64,000 bases of DNA from a virus. Shown here piece by piece: positions 49,264-58,572 of the stretch (the stretch's first letter is position 1; each line of letters opens with the position of its first letter). The position numbers and the translations under genes were made by a program. Below the pieces are notes generated by a model. The model was not told where the DNA came from, made no database searches, and saw only the letters and a program-made list of their open reading frames with translations. The stretch is from positions 186,001 through 250,000 of IMG/VR virus record IMGVR_UViG_3300042261_002385; one strand, 5' to 3'.

Positions 49264-50173
49264 CTGGAACAACGAAAATACTTGAGGCTCCGTTGGGAAA
49301 TTGCATATCAGTGCGGACCTCCTCACCGCACTCACAAGTCGTCTTTAATTCAGAAATACCAATAGTCATTTTACCAACAGCAGCATTAAGGAATTGGAAT
49401 GAAATGTCATCCATTTCTTCAAACTCTTTAACTTTAGCCTTAACACCATCAATAGTGATTGAAGTTCTTCCAGCCATCATAAAAGGAATAATTTTCAAGA
49501 AAGCCAAATTAGGAGTTCTTTTCTCTTGATTTTCTCTAACGATATAGTCTGTGAAAGCTTTCTGAAGACCAATATTCGGTGGGGTCAATTCAAAGAATTT
49601 ACCATTAACTGTCTTAAATTGAAAAGTTTTAGTCGCGATGTTAAAATACTTTTCTAATTTTTCATCAGTTTCGTGAAATACAAAGTTCTTTCTAGTAAGC
49701 TCAAGTTTGTTTTCAGTTCCGCAACCACACTTAACGTTTACGGCTAAAGCGTTTCCTTGTTGAAAAGTCAACTCTCTAATTAAGAAAATTAAAAATAATC
49801 TGTCCTGGTCTTTAATCTCTAAGTATGAACCCATTTTTCCATCTGGATATTTAATTCTCACACAAGCTTGAAGCATGTCATTCATTTTTTCAACAATATC
49901 ATAGAAATTGTTATCATCGACCATTGCATAAGCTTGAATTTCTCTAACCTGTGCTGGTCTGACCATAAATAGAGTTCCGGTTGGATAGAACTGACCACAA
50001 GGTAGTTCTCTAATATCCATATTAAAGTATTGAAGATCTGAAGTTCTGTTTACTTGAGGACCTTCAACAAATGGTAACTCACCAGAAGCCTCTTTTTGAC
50101 CCTGTTCTAAGTCTTGTAAGTGTCTTTTCAGATAGTCTTCTTCAGACATTTCATTCTTTTTATTATTTGACAT
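49235..50173 (-). CDS. gp26/gp51-type baseplate hub family protein
   Basis: A 312-residue protein of the T4 baseplate-hub assembly family. After a charged N-terminus comes IRELPCGQFYPTGTLFMVRPAQVREI, the family's 'LPsgGkFYp.gt..vRp...rEI' opening. A long helical part and LRELTFQQGNALAVNVKCGCGTENKLEL follow, with a second cysteine pair in ELKTTCECGEEV; the four Cys probably bind zinc. It has its own promoter element and lies between tube and sheath genes. It is likely a baseplate hub or wedge assembly component. Recognition is by motif memory. Confidence 0.8.
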   Translation of the reverse strand: MSNNKKNEMSEEDYLKRHLQDLEQGQKEASGELPFVEGPQVNRTSDLQYFNMDIRELPCGQFYPTGTLFMVRPAQVREIQAYAMVDDNNFYDIVEKMNDMLQACVRIKYPDGKMGSYLEIKDQDRLFLIFLIRELTFQQGNALAVNVKCGCGTENKLELTRKNFVFHETDEKLEKYFNIATKTFQFKTVNGKFFELTPPNIGLQKAFTDYIVRENQEKRTPNLAFLKIIPFMMAGRTSITIDGVKAKVKEFEEMDDISFQFLNAAVGKMTIGISELKTTCECGEEVRTDMQFPNGASSIFVVPDAFDAYIKE

Positions 50174-50190
50174 ATAATTTAGATTATTTT

Positions 50191-50203
50191 TTTTATATAT
50201 TAC
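50191..50203 (-). promoter_or_regulatory. GTAATATATAAAA promoter element
   Basis: Minus-strand GTAATATATAAAA lies 18 nt before the ATG at 50173, a good match to the recurring element. Confidence 0.5.
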
Positions 50204-50260
50204 ATATTTTGTCTCCTCTATTATAATGACTCAATACTAAAAAGTTTGATTTAAAACAAA

Positions 50261-50288
50261 AAACCCTCAATTTTTTAATTGAGGGTTT
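50261..50288 (-). terminator. Terminator after the tail sheath gene
   Basis: AAACCCTCAATT pairs with AATTGAGGGTTT around a T4 loop, followed by T residues on the minus strand, 22 nt after the sheath stop codon. Confidence 0.88.
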
Positions 50289-50310
50289 AATTAATTTTCT
50301 TTTTTAAGAA

Positions 50311-53300
50311 TTATCCATTGATAAATCCACCGGCTGCGATAGCTCCTGTTCTAAGTATTGTCACATTGTTTACAATGATACCCATACCTTTGATTGGTTC
50401 TACATAAGTATCAAGAACACCAATTTGGTTATCAATAATTTCTGGAGTATTATTTTCTTCATCCATTTTATTGAAGTAATTGTATAAACCATTCTTACTT
50501 ACATATGTTTCACAGATAACATCCGCTCTTAATTTAATATCAGCTCTTACATCAGCTGTGTTGAATTTCCACTGGAAGTCTAACAACATTCTTGATAATT
50601 CTCTTTCAAGCTCAATCAATACCTCTCTTACGTGGATGTAAGATAGTGCTGATTTTACAAGTGTCTGAGCTGTATTTTCAGTCTCAATAATGAATCCTCT
50701 GTTTCTTTTGAACACAAGTGGGTTCATTTGAGCTTGATTCAAGAATTCAATATCTTCTGGAGTGAAGTCTTGTTCAATAGAATTGATACCTGTAATTCTA
50801 CCATTCGTAACACCAGCTGCAATAGTCCATGGAGTTACATTTCCTACATTTGAAATATGTTTAGCCATGTAAGTTGTTGCAACAAACGGTGCTGGTGGAT
50901 GGTCTAACGGTCTACCATTATCATTAATATTAACATAAGGGAAGAAGTAACCTACACAAGTAGTTCCTGCTCCATCACCAAATGAGTAAAGGAATGCTGG
51001 ATTACTTTCTGGATCTCCTCCTTTAGCAACGTATTCCATCTGTAAAACACCTTCAGTATTTACGAAAGTAGGTGAAGAAGAATTTTTAAACATTCTCGCA
51101 GATGGCATGTTGATAAATCCAAAAGCATCTAATCTATCACCACAAATATCTAGTAACTGTTGTTTGCTTCTTTCTGTTAAACCTAATCCAAAAGAGTCAA
51201 CTAAGTATCTGAAGTCAATTGCCTCTTTGTTTGTCAATGCCTTAAATAGTGGAGTTCCTTTAGCAACTAAATTCAAAATTGAATTTTGTCTTGCTTCAGT
51301 TCCATCAGGCATCGAAGCGTTTCTAATTCTAAATCCTTTCAACGAAAGTGCTTTATAAGTAGTTGCGTATTGATCTACTGTAGTATATCTTTGAGTCTGT
51401 AATTCACCACCTGAGAATCTTGTTGCGATTCTAGAATCACAAGTCACCTCAGTCAATGAAGCATCACCCGAATATTGTCTTTTTGACAAAATTCTTGTTA
51501 ATTTTCTTGGATATTGACCAGTCTGAAGAGCAGTTGAATCATAGTATGCCTCTAAGAAATCTCCAACTTTTACCTCAGAATATCTCTCACCATTTATAAG
51601 AATCTTATTTGGAACTTGAACATACCCAGCTGGAATCTCAATCTCAATAGTTTGTTTGTAGTTTGATTTTTCAGATTTGATATAGAATGTATTGTTAGCC
51701 AACGCAGCAACATCAACATCTGTTGTCAAATCTGAGTCTTTAAACTCCACATACAATGTAGAGCTGCTATCCGTATACATTCTTAAATAATGTTTTACTA
51801 AATAGTCGTATACTCTATTCACATCAGTAAGTTGTTCAAAAACTACTTCTTCCGAAACAGTGTAAGCGTAATACTCAGATGAGTTAGAACCATTTCCATA
51901 TCCCAGAAGTCCAGCAATTTGTTGAGGTGTTTTACCATTGAAAGCTGTTACTTGATTTGTTGCAAGTGTAAATGAACCAGTATTTAACGTTGAATCGGGG
52001 AAATATAGTTGCTCAAAAGTAGCTAAATTTATTTCAGTGTCCCAGTTTGGCACATCTGATTGAAATACTATATAATCATATCCTGCCCACGACTGGGTAG
52101 TTCCACCGTTTGTTGCCTCCTCTCCATCTACGAATAATACACTAACAGTAGTTCCAAGTAAAGTTGCGTTACTGGCAGATGCTCCAGAATCACCTAAGAA
52201 TAATCTGTTACTGTAAAAGTAGTCTTTTGTATTAATTTGACCATCATAATTTTTAGTGTAGAAGTTTGAATATTTACCCACAACACCTATGTTGTTGAAA
52301 TCAGCAGTGTCCGATTTAGTCTGAACACCTTCACTTCCAAGTATAAATTCATTATCTTCAGTATAAATTACTAAATAACCATTTAGAATATCAGCCAATT
52401 GAGCTGTAGTCAATCCAGTATCCAACCTAAATGACTTATTAAGAACTGAACTTTGAACAATGTCAGAAATAGTTATATTTTCAAAACTATATTTTTCATA
52501 AGTAACTGGATTAAGGACTATTGACATTCTGTTTTTGTTTGGACTGTCAATCAAGTTTACTAATCTATTAAACATTTTGAATTTTCTCCACTGTTTATAG
52601 TTTGTAACAGATGGTGTTTCATTTGTGCCTGGAAACTCAATTTTGATGATGCCAGAACCAGCTGTTACTTCGGAAATATAATAATCACTTGATGAATAAG
52701 TTCCAAAGTCATAATCAATATACTCGGACGTTCCAACCGTAACATCTTCAACATTAAATGACAGTGGTGATACAAACGATTGAGAAGCTACTCCAAGTTC
52801 GATGTATCCTAAAACTATGTCAGTAGCCCCAACTGCTGGATTGACACCAACTGTCAAACTGTTTACCACTGAAATCTCACCAGTATTATCTAATACAAAT
52901 GCTGAAGAGTAAGTAGCTAAAGTAGTACTAAAAGGATAATCGGTAGCATTCATAGTCAAAGTAGCAGTAGCAGCGATAGGAACATAAGTATTTCCTATGA
53001 CTGCATAAGCACCAGGACCAACACTATATGTTACACAAATAGAAGTTGTAGCTGTAACAATTCCAGGAGTAGATGAAACTAAATCAACGTTGTAAACCGA
53101 TCCTTCACCAAACCAAGCTGTTCTCTCTGAGTTTTCCACAATACCACTTGTTAACATAGATTCAGCAAACTCGTTACCGGGAGTCAAATCGAATCCGTAA
53201 GCGTGAGGTGTTTGTGATACATAAGAGTAAGAACCATAAGATGGACCCAAATCACCTAACATCGCAGTCACATTACCAGGTAAGTCAAGTGGAGTAGATA

Positions 53301-54309
53301 CTATTTTGATATCTTCTGTGATTGTCTCTCTGTATGATAGAAAATCAATTGTGTTTTCACCACCATCAGCAATTGTATTACCTAATAAGTCTAACACACC
53401 GTTGTAGTAGTCAGCCTCAACTAAGTCATTGTTGAATGCACAGAAAACACCAGTTCTATCAGTATCTCTATTGATAGTAGTTTCAATAAAGATGTTTCTA
53501 CCATTTAAATCTCTAAAATATGGAATCAAAGAAAGACCTTCGTAGTAAGCCAATGTTGTTACATTTCTATCGTTTGCGAAGTTTCTAATCTGAGCTTTTC
53601 TCAAACCGGATGCGTTGAAGTATGAACTCCATCTTGGATCAACAGCTAACTCTTGGTAGTTAGACCAATCACCTGCAACAATAACAACATCTACAAGATA
53701 ATCAGAAGCGAAGTCTTGAGGATTAACATAAGATGGCATTTTCTCAATTGAACCATACCATTCTAACAATGTTCTATCAAAACCAGTCAAAGTTGATTTA
53801 AAAATAAATACTGAAACATATCTGTCTGAAAGATTCGTAATGTTGAATGCTCTTTCAGTATATCCAGAATTATTTTTAGTAAGATTAATAAATGAATCAG
53901 TATCTCTCTTCCAGAAACCTGTTGTATCAAAGAATCTTCTGTAAGGTCCTTCTCTTTCGATATCATTATTATATCCTGCTGAAGAAGAAAGTGATTGATA
54001 TTCAATTTTATCTAAAGTATCATCAGTTAATAATAGGTTCATAGCGAAAACTGGCGCCGTTTCTACCATTTTAGAAACTGTTCTATGAAAGAATGAACCT
54101 TTTCTTTCTAATCCTCTATCTAATTGACCGAAAATAGACTCCAACTCATTAGTTGTAGTTATTCTAATCGGTGTATTAACAGGCCCTTTTCTTGAAACAC
54201 CAATAACGAGGTTTGTGATACCTTCAACTACTGGGCTTGTGATTACAGACTTGTCAAATTCTTCTAAGAAGATTCCTGGTCTCTTGTATTTTCCAATTTG
54301 AATTGCCAT
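50311..54309 (-). CDS. Tail sheath protein (gp18-like), unusually long
   Basis: This 1332-residue protein is the contractile sheath. The N-terminal arm KYKRPGIFLEEFDKSVITSP and VIGVSRKGPVNTPIRIT match the sheath start. The C-terminal 350 residues match sheath domain IV and its end: FPYVNINDNGRPLDHPPAPFVATTYMAKHI, NPLVFKRNRGFIIETENTAQ, SYIHVREVLIELERELSRML and YNYFNKMDEENNTPEIIDNQIGVLDTYVEP. T4 gp18 has 659 residues, so about 600 extra residues form a large beta-rich insertion (roughly 300-950, Ser/Thr/Val-rich) probably exposed on the tail surface. The gene has its own promoter element and terminator. Confidence 0.93.
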   Translation of the reverse strand: MAIQIGKYKRPGIFLEEFDKSVITSPVVEGITNLVIGVSRKGPVNTPIRITTTNELESIFGQLDRGLERKGSFFHRTVSKMVETAPVFAMNLLLTDDTLDKIEYQSLSSSAGYNNDIEREGPYRRFFDTTGFWKRDTDSFINLTKNNSGYTERAFNITNLSDRYVSVFIFKSTLTGFDRTLLEWYGSIEKMPSYVNPQDFASDYLVDVVIVAGDWSNYQELAVDPRWSSYFNASGLRKAQIRNFANDRNVTTLAYYEGLSLIPYFRDLNGRNIFIETTINRDTDRTGVFCAFNNDLVEADYYNGVLDLLGNTIADGGENTIDFLSYRETITEDIKIVSTPLDLPGNVTAMLGDLGPSYGSYSYVSQTPHAYGFDLTPGNEFAESMLTSGIVENSERTAWFGEGSVYNVDLVSSTPGIVTATTSICVTYSVGPGAYAVIGNTYVPIAATATLTMNATDYPFSTTLATYSSAFVLDNTGEISVVNSLTVGVNPAVGATDIVLGYIELGVASQSFVSPLSFNVEDVTVGTSEYIDYDFGTYSSSDYYISEVTAGSGIIKIEFPGTNETPSVTNYKQWRKFKMFNRLVNLIDSPNKNRMSIVLNPVTYEKYSFENITISDIVQSSVLNKSFRLDTGLTTAQLADILNGYLVIYTEDNEFILGSEGVQTKSDTADFNNIGVVGKYSNFYTKNYDGQINTKDYFYSNRLFLGDSGASASNATLLGTTVSVLFVDGEEATNGGTTQSWAGYDYIVFQSDVPNWDTEINLATFEQLYFPDSTLNTGSFTLATNQVTAFNGKTPQQIAGLLGYGNGSNSSEYYAYTVSEEVVFEQLTDVNRVYDYLVKHYLRMYTDSSSTLYVEFKDSDLTTDVDVAALANNTFYIKSEKSNYKQTIEIEIPAGYVQVPNKILINGERYSEVKVGDFLEAYYDSTALQTGQYPRKLTRILSKRQYSGDASLTEVTCDSRIATRFSGGELQTQRYTTVDQYATTYKALSLKGFRIRNASMPDGTEARQNSILNLVAKGTPLFKALTNKEAIDFRYLVDSFGLGLTERSKQQLLDICGDRLDAFGFINMPSARMFKNSSSPTFVNTEGVLQMEYVAKGGDPESNPAFLYSFGDGAGTTCVGYFFPYVNINDNGRPLDHPPAPFVATTYMAKHISNVGNVTPWTIAAGVTNGRITGINSIEQDFTPEDIEFLNQAQMNPLVFKRNRGFIIETENTAQTLVKSALSYIHVREVLIELERELSRMLLDFQWKFNTADVRADIKLRADVICETYVSKNGLYNYFNKMDEENNTPEIIDNQIGVLDTYVEPIKGMGIIVNNVTILRTGAIAAGGFING

Positions 54310-54334
54310 ATTGTTTTATATTTTTTTTAATTTT

Positions 54335-54350
54335 AAAGTATATATAAAAA
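54335..54350 (-). promoter_or_regulatory. TATATATACTTT promoter element
   Basis: Minus-strand TTTTTATATATACTTT lies 26 nt before the ATG of the sheath gene at 54309. Confidence 0.5.
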
Positions 54351-54375
54351 AGAAAAAACGATATTTTTTCTTTTT

Positions 54376-54915
54376 TTACTTTTTCATTTGAATTTCTTGA
54401 GTGTCTTTTTTCAATTCCTTCTCAGTATCAATCATAAGTTTTTTGTGTTCAGCCATCAGTTTTTGAAGTTCCTTTGACTTTTCTGCTAAAATCTTTTGCA
54501 AATCACCTAGTTTTACGTCAATTTCTTTTAATTGAGTATCTAATTTTTTAATACTCGCTGGATCTTTTGTCAATCCCTTCTCCTGAACATATTTATCTTT
54601 ATTAATATTAGCATCAACTCTTGCTTGGCTATTTCCGTTGATTTCATTTTGAATTCTACAAATTTTAAGATATTCTACTAAGAATCTATTTTTATTCTCT
54701 TTTTCAGGAAACATTTTCTTTAACTCTTGTTCTATTTCTAAATCATTCTTTGTAGAGTTATAAAGCTGGTCTATTTTAGGTTTTTTTTCTCGATACTCTT
54801 TTAAATCAGATTCTACATCATTCAAGCTTTGTTTAGCCAATTTTTCATCTGGTCTATCGGTTGTTGATATAGCTAATACTTCTTTAAAAAAATCATATTT
54901 TCTTAGATATTTCAT
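54376..54915 (-). CDS. Leader-peptide coiled-coil protein
   Basis: A 179-residue protein starting MKYLRKYDFFKEVLAIS (leader variant). Most of the rest is charged helix with heptad character (KELQKLMAEHKKLMIDTEKE near the end), so it is probably a long coiled coil. It overlaps the stop of the upstream 966-residue gene by 4 nt (ATGA), so the two are coupled. An internal head or core scaffold role would fit; this is inference. Confidence 0.75.
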   Translation of the reverse strand: MKYLRKYDFFKEVLAISTTDRPDEKLAKQSLNDVESDLKEYREKKPKIDQLYNSTKNDLEIEQELKKMFPEKENKNRFLVEYLKICRIQNEINGNSQARVDANINKDKYVQEKGLTKDPASIKKLDTQLKEIDVKLGDLQKILAEKSKELQKLMAEHKKLMIDTEKELKKDTQEIQMKK

Positions 54916-57812
54916 TTTGAAATCACCCCAGGGGTAAATTTACCCTCATCATATTTTTTATCAACAACTTCTCTATAATTGATAAACGCTGGTTTCACAG
55001 CTTTCAAAGCAGTAGCAACTGAATCTTTAGACTCAAGTTTCAATATATTTTGTCCTTTGAACTTATTATCTTCCATTTGTCTCATCACCAACCAATTTAC
55101 AGAAGTAATCTTAATTGTTTCAGTTCTTGTTTTTGGCTTATCCTCTTCTTTAACAATTCCTTTGATTTCTATTTCCTTAGCTCTGTTGTTTCCAACATTT
55201 TCCAAAGCCTTTTTAGTCATAACAGTGTGAATAACAGGATAAGGACCACTGCCTAATCTATCTCTTAATTCAGGATTAATATCTGAGTCGCCTTTACCAA
55301 TCTCAGTAGAGGGATGCTCGCTTTGTATTAGATTTCTGAAGTAAGCCATAGTTTTAGACATCATCACATAATATTTATCGTTGGCAATTTCATTAACAAA
55401 GACATACCAGTGGACAATTTTACCTTCAGTATCCTTACCATTTATTTGAAAAGTTGTAAATCTAAATTTACTTTCTTTTAAAACTTCATCAGCGGTCAAA
55501 GATGATGATTTAGCAAATTGTAAGTTTGATACGGTAATAGAGTCAGCATTTTGATTATTAATTTCAATATCGTTTTTACCAGTTTTCTTATCTTTCATAC
55601 CCAATTGAACATCTGAATTTTTCTCAAAAAATTCATTTGCAGTTTCACCAAAGTATTTTTCAATAGCTTTCTTTTGAGCCCCAGCTGAATCACCACCACT
55701 ACCTGATTTATAAAGATTATCACCATCTAAAAGGTCTGTCATAAGTTGTCTAAGTGCGACTCCTGCTCCTTCTCTAACATTTCCAGCACCATCATCTAAA
55801 ACAGTTTCTTTTGCAAATATTGGAGAAAATCTTGTATCAGCAAGAACATCCATCACTGCATCTTCCCAAATATTGAATGTCTTTTTATGTCTATATGGTC
55901 CGTGTTCAGTAGCACTAGGCTCACCAGAACCACCACCAAAAGCAGTATATTCATTATATGTTAATCTATCGACTGCACCACCTGATCTATTACCAGGGAT
56001 TACATCCGTGGTATGTAGCTTATAGGCTCTATTAAATAATCTTACGATTTCAATAATAGGGTTCATACCATTGATAACGATTGATTTTCCTTGTTTCTTA
56101 GCAGCATCTTCTACTTTTGTCTCAACTTCTTTAACTTCTTCTTCTGAAAGTAAAAAAGCCTCAAAGTCTAAGTTTTCATCAAAATATTCCTTTATTTCTT
56201 TAGAAATCTCAGCAGATTTATCTTCTTTGTTTTCTTTATCATCATCACCCTCTGCTTCTCTAATTAAAGTTAAGTAAGAACCATATTTTAATAACTTTTG
56301 TGAAACTGATTCTTCTTTCTTTTCAACTTTTTCTTCCTTAGCTAACTCATCAGGGTTAATCTTTTTGAGTTCTTTCATAGTATCAACGAACTCTTTAAGA
56401 GGTTTTCCTAATTCACCCAATGGTCCATAAAGATTCTGACCATCAAATTGGATAGCTCTCATCGTAAATCTTGCTATCTTTTCAGCGACAACAATTTTTT
56501 TGTTTTTATCTTTGATTACATCAAGACTTTCTTTGAAGAGAGCATCTGTAGGGGCGTTTAGTGTAGCCTTTTTATCACCAATCAAATATCTTAATACTTC
56601 TTTATACAAAGACTTAACTTGAATTTTAGTTTGTTCATCAACTGATTTTTCGGTGATTGCCTTTAGAAAATCAAAAGTGACTCCGATGCCTTTGTCCTTA
56701 GGATCTTCCAATACTTCACAGGCTTTTTTCAATTTGTTATAAGCCTGAGTGACATGATCTTCTTTCTTAGTTCCGACATTTCTATTTACACCACCACCAG
56801 TTCCTATACCTGTAGGACTTCCACCTTGTCCAATAGCAATTGGGCCTTCTTCAAAAAGATAACCTTCTTTAACTAAAGACAATTTAATTTTTAGGTCCTT
56901 TGTTAATTGAAGTTTATTTTTGTCCATTTTAGACTTTTCAGCCTTTATGGTATAAGGCTCTAATGTTTTTGAATTAGAAGACCAAATCTGATCAGTAGTT
57001 AATTTGTTTTTGTTAATTTTAACATCTTTTTGAATTACTTCAATAGTCTCACCACCTTTTGTGATATAAACATAATCCTCAGGTGCTGACGCAATTGCAT
57101 TTGGTGTAAATTTTTTGTAGTTTGCTAATACCAATGACAGTGATCTTAAGTTCTTTATCATAACTGGATATCCAGACTTTATGGAAATCTTTCCACCTGT
57201 TGATTCTTCAGAGTCGGAATCTTCTTCTTCATCATCGGTTGTTTTCTCTGCATCTTCTGAAAGAGGACCACCTTTACCATCAGTATCTTTAAACTTATTA
57301 AGAAATTCTAAAAACTCTTCCAGAGCTTTCAATATAACTTGCTTTGATTCTTCCGACTTCTCACTTACCTCGAGTGCCTCTAAATTATCAATAGTATTCT
57401 GTGTAATGTCTTTAATTTTTCCAACTTTTTCACCATCATCAACTGCTTTTTTAAGAACTCCTAAAATAGATGATATTTGAACTTTAGAAATATCTTCTTG
57501 GTCTTCTTTCGATAAGGTTCTAATTGCTGATTCACTAACTAATCTTTCGAATTGTGACTTCATTTGTTTAGCAACTAACGATATTCTACCCATATCAACT
57601 CCGACCCCAATCTTACGTATTACAAAATTTATAAATCTACCCAAAAGAGAGTCACCCCATCTTACGTTATTACCGAATGCTCCAGATCCAGGGGCATTTT
57701 CTTCTAAAATCAACTTTGTAGTCAAGTCTTCCAACAATTTATCTTGTTGAACTTTTTTTCTTTCACTTATATTCTTTAGGTAATTATCTCTTGAGTGTAA
57801 ATATTTCATCAA
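54912..57812 (-). CDS. Large multidomain protein sharing a domain with 15749-17464; possible head cargo
   Basis: A 966-residue protein starting MMKYLHSRDNYLKNISERKK, a weak leader variant. Residues about 150-500 share blocks with the membrane protein at 15749-17464: YPVMIKNLRSL, DHVTQAYNKLKKACEVL, DKGIGVTFDFLKAI, VVAEKIARFTMRAIQFDGQNLYGPLGE. A LKYGSYLTLIREAEGDDDKE segment near 525 may be a processing site. The C-terminal 350 residues form a different domain (DVIPGNRSGGAVDRLTYNEY, TFNIWEDAVMDVL, FQINGKDTEGKIVHWYVFVNE), with no family that I can name. It lacks the membrane hairpin of its relative. Confidence 0.78.
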   Translation of the reverse strand: MMKYLHSRDNYLKNISERKKVQQDKLLEDLTTKLILEENAPGSGAFGNNVRWGDSLLGRFINFVIRKIGVGVDMGRISLVAKQMKSQFERLVSESAIRTLSKEDQEDISKVQISSILGVLKKAVDDGEKVGKIKDITQNTIDNLEALEVSEKSEESKQVILKALEEFLEFLNKFKDTDGKGGPLSEDAEKTTDDEEEDSDSEESTGGKISIKSGYPVMIKNLRSLSLVLANYKKFTPNAIASAPEDYVYITKGGETIEVIQKDVKINKNKLTTDQIWSSNSKTLEPYTIKAEKSKMDKNKLQLTKDLKIKLSLVKEGYLFEEGPIAIGQGGSPTGIGTGGGVNRNVGTKKEDHVTQAYNKLKKACEVLEDPKDKGIGVTFDFLKAITEKSVDEQTKIQVKSLYKEVLRYLIGDKKATLNAPTDALFKESLDVIKDKNKKIVVAEKIARFTMRAIQFDGQNLYGPLGELGKPLKEFVDTMKELKKINPDELAKEEKVEKKEESVSQKLLKYGSYLTLIREAEGDDDKENKEDKSAEISKEIKEYFDENLDFEAFLLSEEEVKEVETKVEDAAKKQGKSIVINGMNPIIEIVRLFNRAYKLHTTDVIPGNRSGGAVDRLTYNEYTAFGGGSGEPSATEHGPYRHKKTFNIWEDAVMDVLADTRFSPIFAKETVLDDGAGNVREGAGVALRQLMTDLLDGDNLYKSGSGGDSAGAQKKAIEKYFGETANEFFEKNSDVQLGMKDKKTGKNDIEINNQNADSITVSNLQFAKSSSLTADEVLKESKFRFTTFQINGKDTEGKIVHWYVFVNEIANDKYYVMMSKTMAYFRNLIQSEHPSTEIGKGDSDINPELRDRLGSGPYPVIHTVMTKKALENVGNNRAKEIEIKGIVKEEDKPKTRTETIKITSVNWLVMRQMEDNKFKGQNILKLESKDSVATALKAVKPAFINYREVVDKKYDEGKFTPGVISK

Positions 57813-57828
57813 AATGATTTAATTTTTT

Positions 57829-57842
57829 TGTATATATTATTT
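57829..57842 (-). promoter_or_regulatory. AATAATATATACA promoter element
   Basis: Minus-strand AATAATATATACA lies 17 nt before the start at 57812, with a TTGACA-like box further upstream near 57880. It drives the 57812-54376 pair. Confidence 0.5.
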
Positions 57843-57910
57843 TCTTTACTCCGAAATTTGTATATTTACAGATATGATTGTCAATTCTAAAAATAAAATA
57901 TCTAAAAATG

Positions 57911-57941
57911 TTTGGCAAACAAAATAAAATCCTTATATTTG
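57911..57941 (+). promoter_or_regulatory. Bacteroidetes-type promoter, full match
   Basis: TTTG (57911-57914), a 19-nt spacer and TATATTTG (57934-57941) stand 16 nt before the ATG at 57958. This is the cleanest host-type promoter in the window. Confidence 0.8.
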
Positions 57942-57957
57942 TATAAATAACACTACG

Positions 57958-58419
57958 ATGAACTGGTCTAATATAATCTGTATTGAAATCAAAAAATATA
58001 ACAATCAACAACTTGATGTTATCTGTGAACAACTAAACCTACAACCTGGTGTCCTTAAAGAGTTTAAAGAATCTGGCTCGACACGTCTATACTGGGAAAA
58101 AGATAAACCATACGTTATTGGTGGTCTGAAGAAAGAAGATTTGAGAGAAAAATTTAGTAAACCACTCTACAAAGGTCTATATCTAAATACCAACTACTCA
58201 CATTTGACACAAAAAGAAAAAGATAAACTTCTTAAGATTAAACCAACTGAGTTTCAAACAAAGAAAAATAGTAAAATTCTCAATGTCGTTGAACAAAAGA
58301 AGGAAAAATCACAATTAGTATTAGACTTAGATTCAATACTTGACAAGATTTCAGAATTTGGTATGAATTCTTTGACTAAACTTGAAAAGAAATTCTTGGA
58401 TGATTTATCAAAATCTTAA
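57958..58419 (+). CDS. Hypothetical early protein with 'LDKI..G..SLT' C-terminal motif
   Basis: A 153-residue protein (MNWSNIICIEIKKYNNQQLDVIC). The first 100 residues are an unrecognised charged alpha/beta region. The C-terminal LDKISEFGMNSLTKLEKKFLDDLSKS matches the end of 24240-24674 and of Bacteroidetes host proteins. With a full host-type promoter and its own terminator, it is a good candidate for an early, host-interacting protein. Confidence 0.75.
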   Translation: MNWSNIICIEIKKYNNQQLDVICEQLNLQPGVLKEFKESGSTRLYWEKDKPYVIGGLKKEDLREKFSKPLYKGLYLNTNYSHLTQKEKDKLLKIKPTEFQTKKNSKILNVVEQKKEKSQLVLDLDSILDKISEFGMNSLTKLEKKFLDDLSKS

Positions 58420-58431
58420 CAAAAATTATAA

Positions 58432-58456
58432 AAAACCGAACAAAATGTTCGGTTTT
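58432..58456 (+). terminator. Terminator after 57958-58419
   Basis: AAAACCGAACA pairs with TGTTCGGTTTT around a 3-nt loop and is followed by ATTTTTTT. Confidence 0.88.
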
Positions 58457-58539
58457 ATTTTTTTGTAATTTTTTTTATTGTCTTTTTTTTTCAAAATCTT
58501 AAAAAATCCATGCTTTGATAAATATTCCATAAAAAAGGC

Positions 58540-58556
58540 TGAATATATATCTTAAC
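58540..58556 (+). promoter_or_regulatory. GAATATATATC promoter-like element
   Basis: TGAATATATATCTTAAC lies about 17 nt before the ATG at 58573, a variant of the recurring element. Confidence 0.45.
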
Positions 58557-58572
58557 AAACAATTTTTTGACT

